NCBI GenBank assembly: GCA_963778075.1 | Contig: CAVZTJ010000015.1 | Location: 930,001 to 994,000, forward strand | Length of the DNA: 64,000 nucleotides | Reading direction: 5' to 3' | Origin: JASHPR01 sp963778075 | Lineage (GTDB): Bacteria > Actinomycetota > Actinomycetes > Streptosporangiales > Streptosporangiaceae | In this document: positions 1 through 8,641 of the stretch, piece after piece | How positions within the stretch are numbered: the stretch's first letter is position 1 | How the letters are laid out: each line of letters opens with the position of its first letter | Translations under genes and position numbers: made by a program | Notes under the pieces: model-generated | The model's database searches: none | Told to the model about the DNA's origin: nothing | Seen by the model: the letters and a program-made list of their open reading frames with translations, nothing else

Positions 1-225
1 TGGAGCGCGAACCTCCTGGTCACCGTCACATTCCTGTCACTGATCAGCGCAGTGGGCAAGTCCTGGACGTTCTGGATCTACGCCATCTTCGCCGGGCTCG
101 CCATCGTCTTCGTCGCCCGCTTCGTGCCGGAGACCAGGGGACGCCCGCTGGAGAGCATCGACAAGTACTGGACCGAGGGGCACCGCTGGCCCGAACCCGG
201 CGAGCCGGAGCAGCGCGCCGCATAA
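1..225 (+). CDS. MFS sugar-porter transporter, C-terminal end (partial)
   Basis: The reading frame is open from base 1 to a TAA at 223-225. It encodes the last membrane helix and cytoplasmic tail of a major facilitator transporter. The tail carries the sugar-porter signature PETRGRPLE followed by a short hydrophilic end (residues 48-74 of the visible part), which marks the end of helix 12 in this family. The gene starts upstream of the window, so substrate and full length are unknown. It converges on the next gene, an MFS exporter on the other strand, with 23 bp between the stops. Family assignment is firm; a sugar substrate is only inferred from the signature. Confidence 0.85.
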   Translation, partial: WSANLLVTVTFLSLISAVGKSWTFWIYAIFAGLAIVFVARFVPETRGRPLESIDKYWTEGHRWPEPGEPEQRAA

Positions 226-248
226 AGGGGCAGCAGTGGCGTCCGGCG

Positions 249-1763
249 TCACGTTCCTTCCGCCGGGTCGCCGGCCTGCCTGCGGGAGCCTTCGGCTCCG
301 CGCGGGAGTGGCCGCGGCCGCTCTTCGCGGAGCCGGGCGAACAACCGCGGTGAGGCCCAGGCAGGCTCTCCCTCGTTCCAGCGCTCCACGTCGGGCGTTT
401 GCAGTCGGCTGCTGCCGAGCGTAAACACGGCAACCGCCGTGATCGTGCCGACGGCCGCGATGCCCAAGCAGATCCAGATCGCGGTCCTGGTCCCCTCCGC
501 CAGGCTTGTTCCGATCGCGGTGGCCAGGTACAGCAGGATCGGCGCGACCAGGAACGCGGTAACCCCGCGGAGCAGTTCCACCAGCGCGAAGACCCGCTGG
601 ATCTGGGCCGAGCGCAGGGAGAACCCGACCATGAACAGCGCCGGGGACACCGACGCGCCCACACCCAAGCCGATGAGCGCCGAGCCCACGGCCACCACCG
701 CCCCGCCTCCGGCAGCGAGGCCGGTGAGCAGGGCCGCCGCAGCGGTGAGCACAACCAGGCCGCAGACGGCGAGCACCGGGATGAACCTGGTACGAAGCAA
801 CACGCCGAACAGCGCCGCGGTGACGATCGCCGCACCGAACTCCGGCAGGAACTCCAGCGCAACATGCGCCGGGCTACCGCTCCCCTGCAGCGCGGTGAGC
901 ACCAGATCCATTAGCCCGAACGCCGCCGAACTCGCGAACATCACGATGACGAGACCCGTGACCGGGAATGTGGTCGCGATCTGCCTGACCGGCATCAGCG
1001 GGTGCCGGGTGCGGTACTGGTGCACCACCAGGGCGCAGATCATCGCGAAGCCGAGCAAAAGTGGCACGAGCGAGCCCGGCCCAGGACCGCTGGTTTCCAG
1101 CTGCGCGGCGCCGAAGAACGCCGCCGCGCAGCCGAAGCCAGCCAGCGCGAGCGCGACAAAATCCCACGGGGCGCTGCGGTCATCGGCGGGCTCATCCTCG
1201 AACGTCAGCAGCACGAACACCAGCGCCACCACGCCAACTCCCGCAACGACCCAGAACAGCGGCCGCCAGTTGCCCGCCGCCGCCTGCCAACCACCAACCG
1301 TCGGGCCTACTGCCACCGCCCCGAAGACGCACAGGTTCATGATCGAAGCGGTCCACGGCATCTTTGCCGTGGGCCACCCGGTCACCAGCGGCGGCACCGC
1401 CGCGATCAGCATCAAGCTGGTGCACAGGCCCTCGGCCACGAACGCAATGGCGAACACGGCACCCGACGGGGCCCACGCAGCCAGCACCGCCGCCACCACA
1501 AACGCGGCGACGTAGCCCAGCAGCATCCGCCGCCGCGGCAGGTGCACCGCGAACTGGACCGCCAGCACGGTGCCGAACGCATACCCCGCATCGGACAAGC
1601 CGACCGTGACGTCGAGCGCGGACTTGCTCAGCCCCAGGCCCTTCGAGAGCACCGGGGACAGCGGCAGCACCGCCGCCGTCAGCATGAGGAACGGCACCAG
1701 CGCGCATATCACCAGCGCCACCGCTGCGGCGTAGCTGTCGGCCAGCGGGCCGCGACGGCGCAT
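249..1763 (-). CDS. MFS exporter with 14 predicted TM helices (DHA2-like)
   Basis: This 504-residue protein has about 14 hydrophobic segments from residue 10 to 440 and a hydrophilic Arg/Glu/Pro-rich tail of about 60 residues, the layout of the 14-TM DHA2 drug:H+ antiporters. The loop after helix 2 has a basic HLPRRR run at the place of the MFS loop 2-3 motif. The start ATG (1761-1763) overlaps the TGA of the upstream DJ-1/PfpI gene by one base (TGATG), so the two are probably translationally coupled. A role in drug or metabolite efflux is inferred from the family; no substrate can be read from the sequence. Confidence 0.85.
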   Translation of the reverse strand: MRRRGPLADSYAAAVALVICALVPFLMLTAAVLPLSPVLSKGLGLSKSALDVTVGLSDAGYAFGTVLAVQFAVHLPRRRMLLGYVAAFVVAAVLAAWAPSGAVFAIAFVAEGLCTSLMLIAAVPPLVTGWPTAKMPWTASIMNLCVFGAVAVGPTVGGWQAAAGNWRPLFWVVAGVGVVALVFVLLTFEDEPADDRSAPWDFVALALAGFGCAAAFFGAAQLETSGPGPGSLVPLLLGFAMICALVVHQYRTRHPLMPVRQIATTFPVTGLVIVMFASSAAFGLMDLVLTALQGSGSPAHVALEFLPEFGAAIVTAALFGVLLRTRFIPVLAVCGLVVLTAAAALLTGLAAGGGAVVAVGSALIGLGVGASVSPALFMVGFSLRSAQIQRVFALVELLRGVTAFLVAPILLYLATAIGTSLAEGTRTAIWICLGIAAVGTITAVAVFTLGSSRLQTPDVERWNEGEPAWASPRLFARLREERPRPLPRGAEGSRRQAGDPAEGT

Positions 1764-2320
1764 CAGGACTTGGCGAACGCCGTGCGCAGCTCGCTGCAGA
1801 AGGCTGGCAGGTCATCCGGCTTGCGGCTGGTCACCAGCACATTGGGTCCTGCCGTGCAAACCTGCACCTCGGCGTCGACCCAGTCACCGCCCGCGTTGCG
1901 AATGTCGGTCTGCAGGCTCGGCCACGAGGTGAGCGTGCGCCCGCGGACCAGGCCAGCCTCTACCAGCGTCCACGGGCCATGGCAGATAACAGCGGCCGGC
2001 TTTCCGGCGTCGAACATGGCCTTGACGAACGCCATCGCCTCGGGCACCGTGCGGAGCTGGTCCGGGTTGGCCACCCCGCCCGGCAGGACGAGCCCGTCGT
2101 AGTCGCCGGGGTCCGCTTCGGCGATCGCACGGTCCACGGCGAACGTGTCGCCCTTGTCCAGGTGGTTGAACGCCTGAGCCTGGCCGGGCTTGGGCGCGAG
2201 AAGCTCGGGCGTCCCCCCCGCGTCCTTGACCGCCTGCCACGGCTCGGTGAACTCGACCTGCTCCATGCCCTCGTTGGCGGCCATAAACGCTATCCGGCGG
2301 CCATCAAGTTCGCTTGCCAT
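1763..2320 (-). CDS. DJ-1/PfpI family protein (type 1 glutamine amidotransferase-like)
   Basis: This 185-residue single-domain protein has the DJ-1/PfpI nucleophile elbow AAVICHGPW with Cys113-His114, the Gly-Gly of PGGVANP at 81-82 and an acidic Glu near residue 19, the usual catalytic/oxidation-sensing set. The chosen ATG (2318-2320) is preceded by GAGGAGAAC at good spacing; a start 21 codons further upstream lacks this and would add non-conserved sequence. Relatives act as proteases, glyoxalases or chaperones under carbonyl or oxidative stress. Coupling to the MFS exporter (TGATG) suggests a shared stress-response operon. The exact activity is not decided by the sequence. Confidence 0.88.
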   Translation of the reverse strand: MASELDGRRIAFMAANEGMEQVEFTEPWQAVKDAGGTPELLAPKPGQAQAFNHLDKGDTFAVDRAIAEADPGDYDGLVLPGGVANPDQLRTVPEAMAFVKAMFDAGKPAAVICHGPWTLVEAGLVRGRTLTSWPSLQTDIRNAGGDWVDAEVQVCTAGPNVLVTSRKPDDLPAFCSELRTAFAKS

Positions 2321-2445
2321 GATGTTCTCCTCTCGATGCCAGTTGCACGTTCGGGCCCCGCTGCCCAGCAGCGCCGCGTTCATGCGCCTGGAGAGTTGCC
2401 GGGGCCGAAGTGGGTAGCCAGATGACGAGGATCAGGGAGGATCTG

Positions 2446-3384
2446 ATGGCACGCGCTATCTGGAGCGGCTCGGTGGCGTTCGGCCTCGTCAACGTTCCCG
2501 TCGGCCTGTTCGCCGCGACCGAGGACCACACGGTGCACTTCAACCAGTTCCAAGAGGGCACCTCCGACCGGATCCGCTACAAGCGGGTCAACGAACGCAC
2601 CGGGCGCGAGGTCGACCTGGCTCACATCGTCCGTGGCCATGAGGTGGGCGACGGGGACTATGTCCTGCTCAGCGACGAGGAACTGGAGGCCGTCGAGCCG
2701 GGCCGGTCGCGGACGGTCGACATCACCGATTTCGTCGATCTTGCCGAGATCGATCCGATCTACTTCCAGAAGAGCTACTACCTGGGCCCCCGGGGCGAGG
2801 GCGCGGCGCGCCCGTATGCGCTGCTGCACCGGGCGATGGCCGACACGGGGAAGGCAGGCATCGCGACGTTCGTGATGCACGGGAAGCAGTACCTGGCGAC
2901 GATCCGGGCCGCAGAGCCGGACGTTCTGGTGCTCGAAACGACGTTCTTCGCCGACGAGGTCCGTGACGCCGCGGATGTGATCGAGGACTTGCCAGCCGGT
3001 GAGACCTTCCGGGGCCGGGAGCTGACGATCGCGAAACAGCTCATCGAGTCCATGACCACCGGATGGGACCCGGCGAATTACCACGACACCTACCGTGAGC
3101 GCATCGATGACCTCATCAAGCGCAAGCAGCGCGGGGAAGAGATCGTCACCGAGGGCGGCGGCGCCCCAGAGGATTCGAACGTCACCGATCTGATGGACGC
3201 GCTGCGCCGCAGCGCGGAGGAGATGCGCGGGCGTGGCAAGCCCGCACGCGGCGGTGCGTCCGGGGGCAAGGGGCGGCCCAAGGGTCGCGCAGCTACCGCT
3301 GGCCGGGCACGGACTGCGAAGACCTCGTCCAAGGCGGCGAGCAAATCCAAGGCGACCAAACGAACCGGGAGCAAAGCAGGCTGA
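2446..3384 (+). CDS. ku: Non-homologous end-joining protein Ku
   Basis: This 312-residue protein opens with the bacterial Ku signature ARAIWSGSVAFGLVNVPVGL and holds the complete Ku beta-barrel core to about residue 245. A strongly basic, low-complexity Ala/Lys/Arg/Gly tail (about residues 258-312) follows, as in many actinobacterial Ku proteins, where it extends DNA binding. The ATG at 2446 sits 5 bases after GGGAGG, so the GTG at 2410 is not preferred. Ku homodimers thread onto double-strand ends and recruit ligase D. No ligD is present in this window, so its partner must lie elsewhere. It is transcribed away from the DJ-1/PfpI gene across 125 bp. Confidence 0.96.
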   Translation: MARAIWSGSVAFGLVNVPVGLFAATEDHTVHFNQFQEGTSDRIRYKRVNERTGREVDLAHIVRGHEVGDGDYVLLSDEELEAVEPGRSRTVDITDFVDLAEIDPIYFQKSYYLGPRGEGAARPYALLHRAMADTGKAGIATFVMHGKQYLATIRAAEPDVLVLETTFFADEVRDAADVIEDLPAGETFRGRELTIAKQLIESMTTGWDPANYHDTYRERIDDLIKRKQRGEEIVTEGGGAPEDSNVTDLMDALRRSAEEMRGRGKPARGGASGGKGRPKGRAATAGRARTAKTSSKAASKSKATKRTGSKAG

Positions 3385-3401
3385 AGCCGCTGACCGCGAG
3401 G

Positions 3402-4018
3402 TCAGGGCAGCCGCCAGAACTTGCCCACCAGGCCGCACTGGTCGAGCAGCGTGCGCGGCGGCGGTCGGCCGGGGTGACAGTCGGGGTCCAGGCGGGTACA
3501 GGGGAGCGCAATGGTATGAGGGAGAGGGAGAGGGAGCGGAGGAGGGGAGGGTCGCAGAACAGCCTTATGTTGCTGCACGTGGCGACCACGTCGTCCCACC
3601 AGCGGCTGGCCTGGCACGGGATGTGCACTACCGGGCCCTGGCCGGGCGGATGGTCCGGGCTGGCCGCAGCACCAGGTCGCGGCCGCAGCCCGGGCAGCGG
3701 GTCCGGATCACGACCGGCTCGCCGAGCGCGGCACTGATGCCGAACGAGTCCCAGGCGCACCCGCCCCACCACATGCGGTCCCCCGGGTAGCCGGCCGGGC
3801 CGGTGCCGTCGGCGCCGACCACGAAGCCCATCGGGGCGGCCGAGAACGGGTGGGCCATCCGCACCGCGTCGCCCGCCGGCGTGAGCACGATCGCGTGCGC
3901 GTCGTGCAGGCTGCGCATCGCGGCCCTGACGCCTGCCTCGGCCAGCCCGGTTTCCGCCGCGATCTGCCCAACCGAGGCGCGGCTGATCGGCGAACGAGCG
4001 GTAGATGGCCAGGCGCAC
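3402..4018 (-). pseudogene. MerB-like (alkylmercury lyase-family) protein, frameshifted
   Basis: Three frames on the minus strand must be joined to recover one protein. It begins with GTG at 4018 (VRLAIYRSFADQ), shifts near 3970 into a winged-helix-like stretch (SVGQIAAETGLAEAG, then MRSLHDAHAIVL) and an alkylmercury-lyase-like domain (HPFSAAPMGFVV, MWWGGCAWDSFGI, RTRCPGCGRDLVL), shifts again near 3650 (SRWWDDVVATCSNIRLFC), and shifts again in a GA-rich low-complexity tract near 3520-3555 before its end (LLDQCGLVGKFWRL). Cysteines of the WGGCAWD and RTRCPGCG motifs survive. Known MerB cleaves C-Hg bonds; actinobacterial relatives often have unproven function. With at least three shifts this copy should be inactive, unless they are sequencing errors. 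Confidence 0.75.
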
Positions 4019-4239
4019 GCCGGTCGGCCGGGCTAAGACCGGTCCCTGTCATGACTGCCGCGCCACCAGGCCTTCCTTGGTCGCGAAGTGCTGTACGGCC
4101 ACATCTTCCCAGCCCTCCCGGACCCGTCTGGCAGCGTGGCTCTGGAAAAACTTCCCGAAATCCCCGGCAAAAGTTGTTGGCGTGGCTGTCCTCCATGACT
4201 CCTATCCGTGTCACAGCAGTGTCCCGAACGGAGTAGGAC

Positions 4240-5022
4240 ATGAACACCGCCGCCACGCCAAGCACCGCCCGACGCGCCGCGCGCATGCCGCGTATTCCTG
4301 CCATTTTCGGCCGCGTGGCGGTTCCCGCCGCCTTCGCCGCCGCCGCCCTCGGCGCGGTCACCGGCTGCTCGTCACACGCCACGCCAAGTGCTAACCCTGC
4401 TCCAGCGGCCTCGGCCGCGACCTCGAGCCCGTCACCGACCTCCGCCCCTTCCACTCCGGTGGCTACGCCCGCGGCAACCCCGGCCGCGACGCCGGCACCG
4501 GTCGCGACGCCCACGCCGACCTCGTCCGCGACCACGACGTCTACCAGGGCGAGCTGGCCGGGCAGGTCACGATCCTCGGCACCCCCACCGGGCTGGTGCC
4601 AGGAGGCCGATACGTCAAGTTCCTGGTCACAGTCACCAACGGGACCACGCATACGTACTCGAACGTGCTGCCGCTGGTGTCGCTCGGCCACTGCTCCTGC
4701 ACGGCGAACACGCTGTCCCGGCGGAAGCTGCAGGAGCGCGAGAGCACGTCGAACCCGTGGCAGACGATCCCCTACGACGTGGAGGGGTTCGGCACCGACT
4801 ACCTCAACGCCATGGAGCCGGGTGGCATTCAGGAAATCTCCGGGAGCCGCCGCGGTCTTCGAGTACCGCGTCAAGCTAAGCCCGGCCGCCAGCGCCCAGG
4901 TCACCCGCGGGACGGGCTCGCTCGACGTCACGCTGATCCAGCTTCCCACCCACGCCCAGATCGGCGCGTCACCCGCTGGCAGCATGCCGGTCGACGTCCA
5001 GTCCGGCCAGCCGCCGGCGTGA
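4240..5022 (+). pseudogene. Secreted lipoprotein with two compensating frameshifts
   Basis: The start at 4240 encodes an Arg-rich signal peptide with lipobox VTGC (Cys43) and a Thr/Pro/Ala-repeat linker (residues 50-100). The frame then changes near 4535: the neighbouring frame holds the folded domain (VYQGELAGQVTILGTP, then GRYVKFLVTVTNGTTHTYSN and LVSLGHCSC), and after about 4840 the original frame resumes (AAAVFEYRVKLSPAASA) to the TGA at 5020-5022. The domain resembles extracellular Ig-like or DUF4352-type modules of actinobacterial lipoproteins; that is an impression, not a search. As written, the protein is scrambled between about residues 100 and 200. Two single-base errors would explain everything, so resequencing matters before calling it dead. 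Confidence 0.65.
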
Positions 5023-5134
5023 ACCCGCAGAGCCGCGTGCCGCGTGGCGCAGCGCGCCACCGGCCGCGGCTCGTTACGGTGCTTTGCGGGGAATTGGCGG
5101 CGCGGGCGCCGCCCGAGCGGCGAGGAGGAGACTC

Positions 5135-5992
5135 GTGCGGAGCAGGCAGTACGGCCAGGACGTGCTCGCGGAGCAGCGACGGCGCCCCGGGCAGCGTCAG
5201 CTTCCGCAGGTGCCGGCCGAGCGCGGCCTGGTCGTCGAAGACGCGGCCGCCGAATTCTGCGGCGCCGTGGTGTTCTGCGAGAAAGACGCGGTGACGCTGG
5301 AAGACGGCCGCGGCAGGCGCCGGGTGTTCCCGCTGAGCCCCGCCCCCTTCCTGCTGGAGGGCAAGCCGGTGCGGCTGGTGCGGCCGGTCCCGCAGGCCAG
5401 GCCCGGTGAGGGCCGTGGAAGCGGCGGGGGCGGCGCGACCGCGCGAACCGCGTCGGGCTCGATCGCCGCGCCGCCCAGCCGGGCCAAGGTCGCCAAGGCG
5501 AGCCGCATCTACGTCGAGGGCCGTCACGATGCCGAGCTCGTCGAGAAGATCTGGGGCGACGACCTGCGCGACGTCGGGGTCGTCGTGGAGTACCTCGAGG
5601 GCATCAACGACCTGCCGGCGATCGTCGCCAGCTTCTCTCCCGGCCCCACTCGCAGGCTCGGCGTGCTCGTCGATCACCTCGTGGACGGGTCGAAGGAGAC
5701 CAGGATCGCGGCGCAGGTGCGATCGCCGCACGTGCTGATCGTCGGGCATCCGTATATCGACGTCTGGGCGGCGGTCAAGCCCTCGGTGCTCGGCATCCCG
5801 GGCTGGCCGCGGGTGCCTCCCGGTCGGCCGTGGAAGGAGGGCGTGCTCGCCGCGATCGGCTGGCCGTCGAACACCGCCGCCGCCTGGCAGCGCATCCTGC
5901 GCTCGGTGTCCAGCTTCACCGACCTGGAGCCGGAATTCCTCGGCCGGGTGGAGGAGCTGATCGACTTCGTCACGGCTCCGGGCAGCGCCTGA
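5135..5992 (+). CDS. DUF3097 family protein
   Basis: This 285-residue protein matches the conserved actinobacterial DUF3097 family: it opens with RSRQYGQDVL, has a Pro/Gly/Arg-rich variable linker around residues 95-125, then a conserved C-terminal half (IYVEGRHDAELVEKIWGDDL, GVLVDHLVDGSKE, VLIVGHPYIDVWAAVKP). The EGRHDAE and LVDH elements resemble the Glu and Asp motifs of TOPRIM domains of primases and nucleases; this is my reading, and function is not established. The GTG at 5135 follows an excellent GAGGAGGAG site, whereas the upstream ATG-less extension is out of family length. It appears monocistronic, ending just before the repeats that flank the IS remnant. Confidence 0.88.
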   Translation: MRSRQYGQDVLAEQRRRPGQRQLPQVPAERGLVVEDAAAEFCGAVVFCEKDAVTLEDGRGRRRVFPLSPAPFLLEGKPVRLVRPVPQARPGEGRGSGGGGATARTASGSIAAPPSRAKVAKASRIYVEGRHDAELVEKIWGDDLRDVGVVVEYLEGINDLPAIVASFSPGPTRRLGVLVDHLVDGSKETRIAAQVRSPHVLIVGHPYIDVWAAVKPSVLGIPGWPRVPPGRPWKEGVLAAIGWPSNTAAAWQRILRSVSSFTDLEPEFLGRVEELIDFVTAPGSA

Positions 5993-6010
5993 AACCACAG
6001 GCACGGGGCT

Positions 6011-6090
6011 CAGCCGGCTCCCAGCGTCAGCAACACCCCCGTCCGCTTAGTCGGCTCCAGCACCAGGCGCCGGACACCCTCGTCCACTTA
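6011..6090. repeat. Left pair of mocR-3'-end tandem repeats
   Basis: Two imperfect ~40-bp units lie head to tail here (about 6011-6049 and 6050-6090). They share the core CACCAGGCGCCGGACACCCT and a trailing GTCCRCTTAG. Read on the minus strand, unit 2 encodes VDEGVRRLVLE, nearly the same as the C-terminus of the mocR-type protein 1 kb away (HEGVRRLALALEAG). Two more units lie at 7027-7115, on the other side of the IS remnant, so the array seems to have been split by the insertion. Confidence 0.7.
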
Positions 6091-6114
6091 GACGGGCAAT
6101 AGGATGATGGGGGT

Positions 6115-7018
6115 GTGTTAGGGAAGGAGGGTCTGATGATCATGGGCTGTCTACGGTCCGTGATCATCGAGGTGTCCCGTGCTGCCGTGCCATCATGCCT
6201 GCTGGAGCCTGTCTGGGTCGAGCCGCGCCCTTATCGGCGAGCGGCGGAGTTCGACCCGTCCCACCCGCTGGGCTGTCACCGGCGAGGGTCCCTGACCGGG
6301 TGGTGTTCGAGCACGTCGTCGCGGCGTTAGTGCATGGCAGCGGCTATGAGCGGATCGCCAGCCCCGGGTGCTCGGACGTACGATCGCCGGCGGCTGAAGG
6401 AATGGGCGCAAGCGGGGACCGGCGAGCGGGTGCATGCGCTGGCGCTGCGCGCCTATGACCAGATGATCGGCCTGGAGCTGGGTGATATCGCGGTGGACGG
6501 CTGCATCACCAAGGCGCCATGCGGCGGGGAGTGCGCCGGGCGTCCCCGGTGGACCGGCGCAAGGGCGGCCTGAAGCGGTCCGTGGCCACCGAGGACTACG
6601 GCATCCCGCTGGGCATCACCTGCGCGGGCGCTAACCGTCATGACTCCCCGCTGCTGGGACCCACGCTGGAGGCCACCTCACGGCAGCTGGGCAATGTGCT
6701 GCCCGGTCAGCGGGCCTGTCACCTGGATGCTGGCGACGACAGCAGCGTCACCCGCCAGACCCTCGGCGAGCAAGGCTACGCCGGCCAGATCGCGCACAAG
6801 GGCACTCCCGCGCCGATCCAGGCCGGGCGCCGCTGGCCCGTCGAGCGGACCCATTCCTGGATGAACGGCTACGGCAAGCTCCGCCGGATGACCGACCGCG
6901 ACGCCGCAATCGTCCGCTTCTACCTCTACCTGGCTGCCGCGCTCGTAACCGTGCGTGCCCTCATCCAGCGCGCCCGCAAGCACTACCGCTGGGACACCCG
7001 GCCACAACCAAGCGCTAA
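6115..7018 (+). mobile_element. IS5-family insertion sequence remnant, transposase pseudogene
   Basis: A DDE transposase of the actinobacterial IS5 type can be pieced together from several frames: an N-terminus with AVPSCLLEPVWV, HPLGCHRR, then VPDRVVFEHVVAALVHGSGYERIASPGCSD (6195-6355 region), RRRLKEWAQAGTGERVHALA to AVDGCITKAPCGGE (6380-6530), and SPVDRRKGGLKRS to RYRWDTRP-like end (6545-7010). Catalytic candidates are Asp of AVDGC, Asp of HLDAGDD (family norm HLDRGYDS, so Arg and Tyr are lost) and Glu of VERTHSW. At least three frameshifts disrupt it. The family-type end TTKR plus stop is reached only by another shift at about 7010. Terminal inverted repeats are not obvious, so exact ends are unresolved; the element occupies roughly 6091-7026. 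Confidence 0.8.
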
Positions 7019-7026
7019 GTTAGCTA

Positions 7027-7115
7027 TTCGGCCAGCGTCCAGCGCCAGGCGCCGGACACCCTCGTCCGCTTAGCCGGCTTCCAGCGCCAGCGCCAGGCGC
7101 CGGACACCCTCGTGC
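7027..7115. repeat. Right pair of mocR-3'-end tandem repeats
   Basis: Two units with the identical core CGCCAGGCGCCGGACACCCT occur at about 7027-7072 and 7073-7115. The second is the real 3' end of the mocR-type gene (stop TAA at 7070-7072 on the minus strand); the first lies just past that stop and reads ADEGVRRLALDAG on the minus strand, so it is a duplicated gene tail. Together with 6011-6090 this makes a four-unit array interrupted by the IS remnant. Confidence 0.72.
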
Positions 7116-8494
7116 AGGTCCTCGGGGCGAGCGGCGGCGGCAAAGCTGAGCCGGATGAACGACCCGGGCGGCTCGGCCGGGTGGAAGCTGCGTCCGGGGC
7201 TGATCACGACCCCGTGCCGGGCTGCGCGGATGGCGAGCTGGTCCTCTGCAACGTGGCCGGGCATGCGCACCCACAGGCACACGCCTCCGCTTGGCAGCAC
7301 CGGGATGGTGAACTGCGGTATGCGCTGCTGCAGTGCAAGCGCGAGCGTCGACCGCCGGGCGGCCAGGGCCCGGGCCAGGCTGGCGAGGTGCCGGGGCCAC
7401 GCGGGCGAGCTGACGAGTTCGAGCGCGGTCTCCTGAAGCGGCCTGGAGACAAAAAAGTCGTCGACGACCCTGATGGCGCGCAATCGCTCGGCGACCGGGC
7501 CGCGGGCAATGAGCGCACCGATCCGCAGCGACGGTGACGCCGGCTTGGTCAGCGAGGTGAGGTGAACGACCCGGCCGTCGTTGTCCTCGGTGATGAGCGG
7601 CGGCGAGGCCGGCCGTTCGTGGCCGAGGTAACGGCCATAGTCGTCCTCGAGAACGAACGCCCCCGCCGCAGCGGCCGCGGCGAGGACCTGCGGCCTCCGC
7701 TCGGCCGACAGCACCACGCCGGTCGGGTTCTGGAAATTGGGCTGGCAGTAAATAGCGCGGGCCCCGGTCGCGGCGAGCGCCCGGGCAAGGGCATCCGGCT
7801 GGATCCCGTCGCTGTCCACGGGCACCGGCACGACGCGGATCCCCGCCGAGGCGGCCACCTCGAGGGCGCCCGGATAGGTCGGCGACTCGACGAGCAGCAC
7901 CTCACCGGCGGGCACCAGCGCCCGGAACGCGGCGGTCAGGGCGCCCTGCGCTCCGGCGGTGACGATCACGTCGGCCGCGTCGACCTGGCCGCCGATACTG
8001 CGGGCGAACCAGGCCCGCAACCCATCGATGCCCGTCACCGGCGGCCGCTGCCACGCATCCGGCCGCCGCCCGGCCCTGGCCATGGCCGCAGCCAGCGCCC
8101 GGACCGGCAGCAGCGAAGGATGCAGGTAACCGCTCGCCAGCGGGATCTCATCGGCCGGCGGTTCTTCCAGCGATACCAGCACGCCGCTGGCACTGGTGCG
8201 GCGTTCGCCGAGCGCGAGGGTCTGCCAGGAAAAGTCGGCCGCCTGCCCGCCGCCGGCCGCCGTCGGCGCCGCGACAAAACTGCCCTCGCCCGGCCGGGTG
8301 ATCACGATCCCCTCCGAGACCAGGGCGGCCAGCGCCCTGGACACGGTCACCGGGCTGACGCCGAGCCGGTGGGTGAACTCCCGCGTCGACGGCAGCCGTT
8401 CCCCGGCCCGGCGGCGTCCGGCCTCGCCCCTGATCGCGGCGGCCACGGTCGCGACACTGCTAGTCGCGACGCCGCTATCCGCTGACACGGCCAC
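7070..8494 (-). CDS. MocR/PdxR-type regulator (GntR HTH + aminotransferase domain)
   Basis: This 474-residue protein has an N-terminal GntR winged helix (about residues 10-75: GERLPSTREFTHRLGVSPVTVSRAL) joined to a fold-type I aminotransferase domain. The PLP-site features are PNFQNPTG, EDDYGRYLG and the Schiff-base lysine in SLTKPASPSLRIG. MocR regulators sense PLP or amino compounds and commonly control a divergent transporter or metabolic gene; here that gene is the EamA exporter starting at 8777. The shared 282-bp spacer holds three inverted repeats, one of which (8519-8558) lies 25-64 bp upstream of this start. The 3' end of the gene belongs to a tandem repeat array (7027-7115). Confidence 0.92.
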   Translation of the reverse strand: MAVSADSGVATSSVATVAAAIRGEAGRRRAGERLPSTREFTHRLGVSPVTVSRALAALVSEGIVITRPGEGSFVAAPTAAGGGQAADFSWQTLALGERRTSASGVLVSLEEPPADEIPLASGYLHPSLLPVRALAAAMARAGRRPDAWQRPPVTGIDGLRAWFARSIGGQVDAADVIVTAGAQGALTAAFRALVPAGEVLLVESPTYPGALEVAASAGIRVVPVPVDSDGIQPDALARALAATGARAIYCQPNFQNPTGVVLSAERRPQVLAAAAAAGAFVLEDDYGRYLGHERPASPPLITEDNDGRVVHLTSLTKPASPSLRIGALIARGPVAERLRAIRVVDDFFVSRPLQETALELVSSPAWPRHLASLARALAARRSTLALALQQRIPQFTIPVLPSGGVCLWVRMPGHVAEDQLAIRAARHGVVISPGRSFHPAEPPGSFIRLSFAAAARPEDLHEGVRRLALALEAG

Positions 8495-8518
8495 CTCCCG
8501 GCTCCGGGTCGGCCGAGA

Positions 8519-8558
8519 GGTTCAGCTTCGTCCGGTTATCCGCGGACGAAGCTAAACC
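8519..8558. promoter_or_regulatory. 16-bp-arm inverted repeat, probable MocR operator
   Basis: Arms AGCTTCGTCCG (8524-8534) and CGGACGAAGCT (8543-8553) are perfect complements around the 8-base centre GTTATCCG. They extend outward by GGTT (8519-8522) and AACC (8555-8558) with a single mismatch. The site lies between the divergent mocR and eamA genes, nearer mocR, as expected for an autoregulatory operator of a dimeric MocR protein. Confidence 0.6.
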
Positions 8559-8591
8559 ACTGTCGGTTGCCCCTCACTCGCCGCTGCTAGC

Positions 8592-8614
8592 GCCTGGCGA
8601 GGGCGGAGCCAGGC
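8592..8614. promoter_or_regulatory. GC-rich inverted repeat in mocR/eamA spacer
   Basis: GCCTGGC (8592-8598) and GCCAGGC (8608-8614) are perfect 7-base arms with a 9-base centre. It could be a second regulator site or a hairpin in a leader transcript. It has no U-rich tail, so it is not a typical terminator. Confidence 0.4.
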
Positions 8615-8623
8615 GGCCCAGCT

Positions 8624-8641
8624 AACGATACTGCTATCGTT
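8624..8641. promoter_or_regulatory. Palindromic operator-like site AACGATA-N4-TATCGTT
   Basis: Perfect 7-base arms AACGATA and TATCGTT flank CTGC. The site is AT-rich compared with its surroundings and lies 136 bp before the eamA start, so it may overlap that gene's promoter. Its sequence differs from the 8519-8558 repeat, so a second regulator may bind it. Confidence 0.5.

Noticed and set aside
2410..2445. Upstream GTG start for ku
   Set aside because: The ATG at 2446 has GGGAGG at ideal spacing and begins the family-conserved ARAIWSGS; the extension is not conserved.
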